Assembly: GCA_014381035.1 (NCBI GenBank)
Contig: JACMIS010000622.1
Span: forward strand, 1-11,187
Direction: 5' to 3'
From: Armatimonadota bacterium
Lineage (GTDB): Bacteria; Armatimonadota; Armatimonadia; Armatimonadales; Armatimonadaceae
DNA: 11,187 nt
The position numbers were made by a program, and so were the translations under genes. Positions within the stretch are counted from its first letter, which is position 1; each line of letters begins with the position of its first letter. Positions 6,607-11,187 of this stretch are shown in pieces. The notes under the pieces were generated by a model, which searched no databases, was not told the DNA's origin, and was given only the letters and a program-made list of their open reading frames with translations.

Positions 6607-7731
6607 TTATTTGAGCTGGTAGGACGTAGCCATGAAGTCCTTCGTGGCAAGACCAAGGGCGCACCCCAAGCGCGGTGCTTGCGAGCGAAGCCATTGCATC
6701 GCCTCGGGTGCGGCTTCGATCCCCGGATTCTCGAACGGATCGCCGACCCGCGCCTCTAGCCCGAGGCGGGCAGTGACATATTGCGCCAGACCCATCATTT
6801 GCGCGGACCCGCCGGCAAGGATCATTTCCGTGATGTTTTGTTGCGGCGTTCCTTCGGGGAGTTGGGATTGGTAGAAGACTATCGAGCGACGTACTTCGCG
6901 CAAGAGTTCGTCAATCACGTTTTGAACCGCACGCGGGGCTTCGTAATCCTGCGGATTGTCGCTCCCCTGAATCAGCACGTTCAGATCCAGTTCCGCCTTG
7001 CGCGTTTCGGCTTCGCCAATATCTATACGGAGCTGGTTTTTCAGCGCGTCGGTAAATGTATCCCCGGCGATAGAAACGGCGCGGGTCAACTGGAACCGCG
7101 TTCCGAGCAGAATCGTGACTTCGGTATGACCCGCCCCGATGTCCACTAAAGCGCGAAGATTCCCGTCGTTATAGCGAGCATACTGCGTTTCAATGAGCGA
7201 CCGGATCAAGGCGAACGATTCGAGGTCGGCAGAAACCACGTCCAGACCGGCGCGTTCCACCACAGCGATGCGTGAGTCCACCATCTCTTTAGGCGCGGCA
7301 ACCAACATGATGTTGAGCAGGTTCGGGTCTTCGTCGGCAGGCCCGAGAATCTCGTAAGCGATGGCGGAATCGTCCACGTTAGAGGAGATAAAGCGTCCGG
7401 CTTCATAGGGAATACTGCGTTTCAACGCGGCATCCGGCATTTTCGGCAGTTGAATCTGGCGCACGAACACTGTCGGTCCGGAGACGGCGATCACGGCGGA
7501 GTTCGCAGTAATGTTCGCCGCTTTCAGCATCTGCCGGATCGCGTTCGCGACCGCGTCACGATCCTGCACCACGCCATCGCGGATCGCTCCCACCGGTGTT
7601 TTTTGTTGCGCGGCGCGGATCACCCGAAAGCCGTCCCGGGTCGGCTCGACCTGAATCGCCTTCAGAGCGGAAGAGCCGACATCTATTCCAACCAAAACTT
7701 CTTTACCAAACAGTGAAGCGAGTGCGGACAC
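6607..7731 (-). CDS. pilM: Type IV pilus assembly ATPase PilM (actin-like)
   Basis: Actin-like cytoplasmic protein that binds ATP and the PilN N-terminus, linking the motor to the alignment complex. 374 residues from GTG 7731, close to the family norm of about 350. Phosphate-1 motif VLVGIDVGSSALKAIQVE at about 13-29, phosphate-2 ALVDIGAGHTEVTILLG at about 194-210, and the adenosine motif MILAGGSAQMMGL at about 303-315. The start is a choice. The frame stays open to another GTG at 7824, but those 31 extra residues (many Arg, Pro, Phe, Trp) do not look like PilM. GTG 7731 has GGAAGG 12 bases upstream, whereas GTG 7824 has no visible ribosome site. The typical opening, about 10 residues before GIDVG, fits too. 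First gene of the pil series; its promoter should lie in the divergent region 7732-8046. Confidence 0.94.
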   Translation of the reverse strand: MSALASLFGKEVLVGIDVGSSALKAIQVEPTRDGFRVIRAAQQKTPVGAIRDGVVQDRDAVANAIRQMLKAANITANSAVIAVSGPTVFVRQIQLPKMPDAALKRSIPYEAGRFISSNVDDSAIAYEILGPADEDPNLLNIMLVAAPKEMVDSRIAVVERAGLDVVSADLESFALIRSLIETQYARYNDGNLRALVDIGAGHTEVTILLGTRFQLTRAVSIAGDTFTDALKNQLRIDIGEAETRKAELDLNVLIQGSDNPQDYEAPRAVQNVIDELLREVRRSIVFYQSQLPEGTPQQNITEMILAGGSAQMMGLAQYVTARLGLEARVGDPFENPGIEAAPEAMQWLRSQAPRLGCALGLATKDFMATSYQLK

Positions 7732-7743
7732 GTTTACGTTTAT

Positions 7744-7749
7744 CCTTCC
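7744..7749 (-). promoter_or_regulatory. Ribosome binding site deciding the pilM start
   Basis: GGAAGG on the minus strand, followed 12 bases later by GTG 7731. The spacing is on the long side. It is the only purine-rich ribosome site near any possible pilM start and supports the short 374-residue form. Confidence 0.55.
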
Positions 7750-7796
7750 ACGCGCACCGAACTTTGTCGGGAGCGAAAAACACCAGAACCACGGTA

Positions 7797-7808
7797 CCAT
7801 GCGCATGG
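7797..7808. repeat. 12-bp perfect palindrome upstream of pilM
   Basis: CCATGCGCATGG reads the same on both strands. It lies 66 bases before the preferred pilM GTG, and GGTACC (7793-7798) overlaps its left edge. A perfect 12-bp palindrome in a leader or promoter region is a candidate operator for a dimeric regulator, though one copy alone proves little. Confidence 0.35.
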
Positions 7809-7972
7809 GACGCAAGGATGGCACACGAGTTCTGCGGTGATACTTCCCGATTATCGGTACACAGACAGCGAAACTAAAGGAGAGGGCGGGGAAAACTCCA
7901 TACTTTCGTTATGTGCCTCCTTACTTTCCTGTGGGAACCCTCTTATTTTGCCGATATTTTAAACAAAAGTAC

Positions 7973-8018
7973 GGTATTATTTCGCGGTATTGACTGTATT
8001 ATCCTGCGGAGCAGTCAA
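7973..8018. promoter_or_regulatory. Cluster of GTATT repeats and a TTGACTG/CAGTCAA dyad
   Basis: GGTATTAT (7973-7980), GGTATT (7986-7991) and GTATTAT (7996-8002) are three near-copies; the first and third GTATTAT copies (7974, 7996) are 22 bases apart, about two helical turns. The last two copies overlap the left arm of, or fall within, a perfect 7-bp inverted repeat (7990-7996 and 8012-8018, 15-base loop). The cluster ends 28 bases before the plus-strand ATG. It could be an operator controlling one or both divergent units, or a leader hairpin. TTGACT also resembles a -35 box but has no -10 at the right distance. Confidence 0.35.
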
Positions 8019-8046
8019 ACCGAGGCAGAAAATCTGAATTATAATT

Positions 8047-10605
8047 ATGCGCCTTCGCACCACCAAAACGAAACCTCTCATTATTGATCCCAATGCCGAA
8101 GTGCTTGCGACCGACGACGGGGAACAGTTAGATAACTCCGAAGTGGGTGGCTTGACCGGTAGCACTTTTGTCATCGGCGGGGATAGCGCGAAGAAACGCC
8201 GCGTCTCAACACGCTCGAAACTGGGTTCCGGGGCGGCATCGGCGGAGGCGATTCTCGCCAAGGCGAACGATGCCGACGATGACCTGCTCCCCCTCCTACC
8301 GCTTCCGCACACCTCCCCCGCCAGTGACGGTGAAGAAGCCGAGGAAGAGGACAGCGACGACCTCCTCTCGCTCGTTGCCGCCGATGCCGAGAGCGATGAT
8401 GGGGGCGAAGAAAACGACCCACTCGACTCTGCCCCAGTCGTCTCGCCGACGAAACAGCGCAAGCCGCGCCAGAAGGCGGAACGGCTCCCCGACCTTTCCG
8501 TTTCCGCAGAGATGAGCTACCGTTTCCCGCATAGTAAAATTGCGCTGGAAATACTACCGGATATGCCGGGGACGTTCTGCGTACGCATGGCTTATCATCG
8601 CGGAAAGACCGCGATTCCGGTTTTCCAGACCACTCCCCTGCGCTCCATCGCCGAGATCCGGTGTCGGGGACAGCATTTTCCGGTGTTTTTGCGGCAACAT
8701 GCCCGTAAAAAGCGGGACCGCGTACTTTTAGGAGCGAAACGGCGGACTTCCATGTCCTGGCGTTCGGCGGTGCGTTGCGGCGTGATGATTACCGGACGCG
8801 ACGACCGGTTTACGTGGTTCTGGCGCGTAACGGCGACCGCGCCCGCTTTGGCAATGGCGGTCTCCACGGAAGCCAAAGATCGTTCCCCAGAAGCGATCCG
8901 CTTGCAACTGCCACTGGCTCCTGGGCGAGCGAAAGTGCTAACGCTGCCCGGTGCCGAAGGTCTCGGTATCGTCCTTCTAAGCAACGATGTCGCGGTTTCC
9001 GTCATCGCGCAAAAGCAGAATGGCGTCCTGCCGATGGTGACAGCGGACGAGAACGGCGTTTATCTGTCTCTGGAAAACGCCGACCTTGCCGGGAACGGTT
9101 CCACGATCTCGTGGGAAACCTGGTTCGCCTATGCGAAAACCGATGTAGAGGCGGTTTCCGCGCTGGCAACGCATCTCGCCGATGCGTCGGATAGGGCGCA
9201 AATCCCCCCGACCGCCACGGCACCCTTTCTACGCCGTGTCACGGAAACCGCCGAGCGCGAACTGTCTCGCCAGGACATCATCGAGAAACGGGGCGCGGAC
9301 AAGAACACGTTCCGCATCGGTCCCCACCGCGCCGACGTTCTGTTGGTCGGTCCGGGCGCGGACGCCGCGCTGACAACACAGGCGATTCTGAACCGGTATC
9401 TCTCCTGCGGCGATGAAATGCTGAAACGTCGCGCCCGCCTTCTCGCCAACGGCATCTGCGAGTTTCAAAACAACGTGGAGGAATCGCCACACTGGGGGGC
9501 GATTTTCGATGCCCTGGTTCGCAAGACCGAATGGGGCGATCTGAACGGCAAGCGTACGGTATCGTTCACCACCACGGCGCGGACCGCGAAGGGCTTGCAG
9601 GTTTTGCAGTCGCACTTCGACGTGGAGTTGTACGAACGCACCGCGCTTGCCGCAGCACAATGGCTTCTCCTGCGCCTCGACCGCGACGGGTTACCGCAAG
9701 CGGAACGGTTCGCCTGGGATGGCAAACCGCTCATTGAAGCGTCTCCGTGGCTTGCCGGGGAGGCGTTATTGCCGCTCGTGGAAACGTTCCGCACTACCAG
9801 AAATGAAGTCTATTTCAAAACATCGCTTCGCATCGTCACCACGCTATCCGAACGCTACGCCGACTTCTCCCTCACGTTCGACACCGCCGCGACCGCGAAT
9901 CTTGCCGCGCTTGCTGAGGGCGTTCTTTTAGTTTCTCAGGAGTATGAACGACCGGAATTGATCGCGTTCGCCCGCGAGATCGGTCAGGCGATTCGCGCAC
10001 GGCGCCTCCCGGACGGTACCCTTTCCAATCCCCCCGGCGTTGACGAACCTGTGCAGGAGGACCTGCCGTTGCTATCGTCCACCCTCGCCGGGGCGCGGGC
10101 GGCACTCGCCCTGTCCCGCGTGGATAACCCGGTACTCTGGATCGTGTTCGCCCTGCGCGCCGTTCGCGCCGCCGACGCGATGCTCAAAGGTTACGCCGGC
10201 TACTTGAATGTCGCGGACCGGGGGGCGTTGATGGCACTTTCCATGAACGTCCTGCTCGCAATCGCCACACGCGCCGGAGGCGGCGTCGCGGATTGGGACA
10301 AAATGACGCTGAAACGCGACTGGCAGACGTTCGTTCCCGACCCGGCGACCGCCGAGTATGTCAAAGTCTCGCTCCCGAGCGGCGACTCGCCGGATTACCT
10401 CCCGCTGGTCTGCCAGGTCACGAAACAGGTCCTGATCGCGGTCTACGCCCCGGTCGGGACGGAAACCGTGACCATCGTCAAAAACAACAAACGCCCCATC
10501 GTCAAAAACTTGCTCACCGGCGAACTAAGCGCGACCGCGACCCTGCAACCACTCGAACCCACCGGCACCGAGGGCAATATCGGCGTCTTCCTCGCGGACA
10601 AATAA
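8047..10605 (+). CDS. Unrecognised 852-residue protein: acidic low-complexity N-terminus, alpha/alpha-toroid-like core
   Basis: Family not recognised. No signal peptide or membrane helix, so probably cytoplasmic. Residues 1-146 look disordered, with an Asp/Glu-rich stretch at about 76-124 followed by a basic patch KQRKPRQKAER at 136-146. Residues about 148-380 look mainly beta, including a possible beta-sandwich at 284-365. Residues about 390-745 are helix-rich. Pieces such as RTALAAAQWLLLRLDRDGLP (531-550) and FAREIGQAIRARRLPDGTLS (641-660) recall the paired helices ending in a D-G turn of six-hairpin (alpha/alpha) toroid proteins such as glycoside hydrolases and lyases. Residues about 768-852 again look beta, with VKNLLTGELS at 819-828. 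No catalytic residues can be assigned. ATG 8047 follows an in-frame stop at 8035 and has no good ribosome site; GAGG is 21 bases away and TATAAT abuts it. It is divergent from pilM, so a pilus link is only positional. Confidence 0.8.
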   Translation: MRLRTTKTKPLIIDPNAEVLATDDGEQLDNSEVGGLTGSTFVIGGDSAKKRRVSTRSKLGSGAASAEAILAKANDADDDLLPLLPLPHTSPASDGEEAEEEDSDDLLSLVAADAESDDGGEENDPLDSAPVVSPTKQRKPRQKAERLPDLSVSAEMSYRFPHSKIALEILPDMPGTFCVRMAYHRGKTAIPVFQTTPLRSIAEIRCRGQHFPVFLRQHARKKRDRVLLGAKRRTSMSWRSAVRCGVMITGRDDRFTWFWRVTATAPALAMAVSTEAKDRSPEAIRLQLPLAPGRAKVLTLPGAEGLGIVLLSNDVAVSVIAQKQNGVLPMVTADENGVYLSLENADLAGNGSTISWETWFAYAKTDVEAVSALATHLADASDRAQIPPTATAPFLRRVTETAERELSRQDIIEKRGADKNTFRIGPHRADVLLVGPGADAALTTQAILNRYLSCGDEMLKRRARLLANGICEFQNNVEESPHWGAIFDALVRKTEWGDLNGKRTVSFTTTARTAKGLQVLQSHFDVELYERTALAAAQWLLLRLDRDGLPQAERFAWDGKPLIEASPWLAGEALLPLVETFRTTRNEVYFKTSLRIVTTLSERYADFSLTFDTAATANLAALAEGVLLVSQEYERPELIAFAREIGQAIRARRLPDGTLSNPPGVDEPVQEDLPLLSSTLAGARAALALSRVDNPVLWIVFALRAVRAADAMLKGYAGYLNVADRGALMALSMNVLLAIATRAGGGVADWDKMTLKRDWQTFVPDPATAEYVKVSLPSGDSPDYLPLVCQVTKQVLIAVYAPVGTETVTIVKNNKRPIVKNLLTGELSATATLQPLEPTGTEGNIGVFLADK

Positions 10606-10630
10606 AACGGTAGCCCCCGCCCCGCACCTG

Positions 10631-10651
10631 GTAGCGGGGTCCCCCCGCTAC
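10631..10651. terminator. 9-bp hairpin between convergent genes
   Basis: GTAGCGGGG (10631-10639) and CCCCGCTAC (10643-10651) pair perfectly around a 3-base loop. It lies 25 bases after the stop of the plus-strand gene and includes the stop codon of the convergent minus-strand gene. Position and stem strength suit a shared bidirectional terminator; neither side has a T-run. An alternative pairing of CCCCGC just upstream with GCGGGG is possible. Confidence 0.55.
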
Positions 10652-11187
10652 ACCCGGTTTCGCCACCAGCCGACGAATGACCGTACAACAACGAGTGTAC
10701 TGACTCCAATCAGTGTATAGAAAATTCCCAGAGATATGTTCGTTGCCGTAAACGTTCTATCTTGCCACTCGGCGAACGCGCCGGTGGACAGCGAGGGAGC
10801 GGGTTGAGGGCGATACCCGTTCCAGAATGTCGGATCTGTGTCCGGGTGACGCCCTGCCGAAAGACGCACCGTCATAAAATCGGTCCGTGCCTTCTGCCAT
10901 GCTTCGGCTTCGGCGCGAAGTTCGGGATATTTCTTCCGTAGACGCTCCTTGCCGCGCAGTTCCACACGGGTTTCGTGCTCGATACGCTGTTTTGGATCGC
11001 GGCTATCGTCAGGGTTCAGAGGCGAAAGTAGCGACTTCTTCCCGGCGTCTGCCAATTCAGTCGCCCGCAAACCAGAAAGGTAGCCCAACACCCCGGAGTC
11101 GGAGCGGATCAACTTCTGCCCGAGTGCCATGAAAACGTCCATGCTTTCCCAGGCATTCCCGAGGACGACCAAGCCCGTCAATCCTTC
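10648..11187 (-). CDS. Unrecognised protein with C-terminal membrane segment, cut by window edge
   Basis: Family not recognised. The frame is open from the right edge to the TAG at 10648-10650, 179 codons plus the stop. A TTG at 11181 could start it, but only GAAGGA precedes it with no spacing, so the true start may be outside the window. Taking TTG as residue 1: a short hydrophobic piece near the N-terminus (GLVVLGNAW, 3-11) might be the end of a membrane helix. A charged, soluble-looking Arg/Glu/Lys-rich stretch, possibly a long helix, spans about 55-105, with a Pro/Ser-rich part at about 110-135. One clear membrane helix lies at about 149-169, ending in the basic tail WWRNRV. By the positive-inside rule the C-terminus would be cytoplasmic. 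It is convergent with the 852-residue gene, and nothing ties it to the pilus. Confidence 0.6.
   Translation of the reverse strand, partial: EGLTGLVVLGNAWESMDVFMALGQKLIRSDSGVLGYLSGLRATELADAGKKSLLSPLNPDDSRDPKQRIEHETRVELRGKERLRKKYPELRAEAEAWQKARTDFMTVRLSAGRHPDTDPTFWNGYRPQPAPSLSTGAFAEWQDRTFTATNISLGIFYTLIGVSTLVVVRSFVGWWRNRV

Larger units (their letters stand above)
7732..8046. other. Divergent intergenic region between pilM and the 852-residue gene
   Basis: 315 bases with no convincing gene, expected to hold promoters in both directions. Visible elements are: a 12-bp perfect palindrome CCATGCGCATGG (7797-7808); a strong Shine-Dalgarno-like AAGGAGG on the minus strand (7922-7916) 14 bases before an ATG (7901) opening a 16-codon frame that ends at 7851; a run of three GTATT-containing repeats (7973-8002); the dyad TTGACTG/CAGTCAA (7990-8018); and TATAAT (8040-8045) directly before the plus-strand ATG. 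The right half is clearly A/T-richer than the flanking genes. I could not match any -35/-10 pair with good spacing. A 58-codon plus-strand frame (7911-8087) lacks a ribosome site and overlaps the next gene. Confidence 0.6.

Noticed and set aside
7732..7824. 31-residue N-terminal extension of pilM from GTG 7824
   Set aside because: No ribosome site, composition unlike PilM, overlaps a perfect palindrome, and GGAAGG supports GTG 7731.
8040..8045. TATAAT as a -10 box for leaderless translation of the 852-residue gene
   Set aside because: Transcription would start about 6-7 bases later, inside the coding frame after ATG 8047, and no -35 box is at a suitable distance.
7911..8087. 58-codon plus-strand frame ahead of the 852-residue gene
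   Set aside because: No ribosome site before its ATG, no recognisable features, and it overlaps the next gene's start in another frame.
7977..8462. 161-codon minus-strand Ser-rich frame
   Set aside because: Antisense to the acidic tract of the 852-residue gene; its Ser-richness is the complement of Asp/Glu codons.
1..11187. CRISPR arrays, tRNA/rRNA genes, insertion sequences or att sites
   Set aside because: I found no regularly spaced repeats, no tRNA-like cloverleaf, no transposase and no terminal inverted repeats in the window.

Overview
The window carries most of a type IV pilus (T4P) assembly locus, read leftwards on the minus strand in the order pilM, pilN, pilO, pilP, pilQ, pilB. Two further genes of unrecognised family lie to its right. 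The secretin PilQ and the PilM/N/O/P alignment complex place the source among diderm (two-membrane) bacteria. By eye the base composition is moderately G+C rich with A/T-rich gaps. Divergent protein sequences, Pro- and Gly-rich linkers and weak Shine-Dalgarno sites fit a non-proteobacterial lineage. Armatimonadota or a neighbouring phylum is my guess from style alone, not something the sequence proves.

Layout: pilB (extension ATPase) runs off the left edge and keeps its N-terminal MshEN domain, Walker A and Walker B. A 244-base gap with three hairpins and a possible pilB promoter separates it from pilQ. Then come pilQ (secretin), a 94-base gap, pilP (inner-membrane/secretin linker), pilO and pilN (inner-membrane alignment proteins with coiled coils), a 158-base gap with a hairpin, and pilM (actin-like cytoplasmic ATPase). 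The best pilM start is a GTG well inside the longest open frame. A 315-base divergent region with dyads and a short repeat family separates pilM from an 852-codon plus-strand gene. That protein has a low-complexity acidic N-terminus and a helix-rich core resembling an alpha/alpha toroid. A perfect 9-bp hairpin lies between it and a convergent minus-strand gene, cut by the right edge, that encodes a protein with a C-terminal membrane segment.

How the genes work together: cytoplasmic PilM binds the PilN N-terminus. PilN and PilO pair through their coiled coils and periplasmic domains. PilP links them to the N-domains of PilQ, which forms the outer-membrane gate, and PilB drives pilus polymerisation from the cytoplasm. 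The MshEN domain suggests cyclic-di-GMP control of extension. No pilin, PilC platform, PilT retraction ATPase or PilD peptidase gene is visible; pilT and pilC may follow pilB outside the window. Notable points are the MshEN site, a possible switch of lipid anchoring from PilP to PilQ, the Arg-rich start of mature PilQ, and the unrecognised divergent gene.
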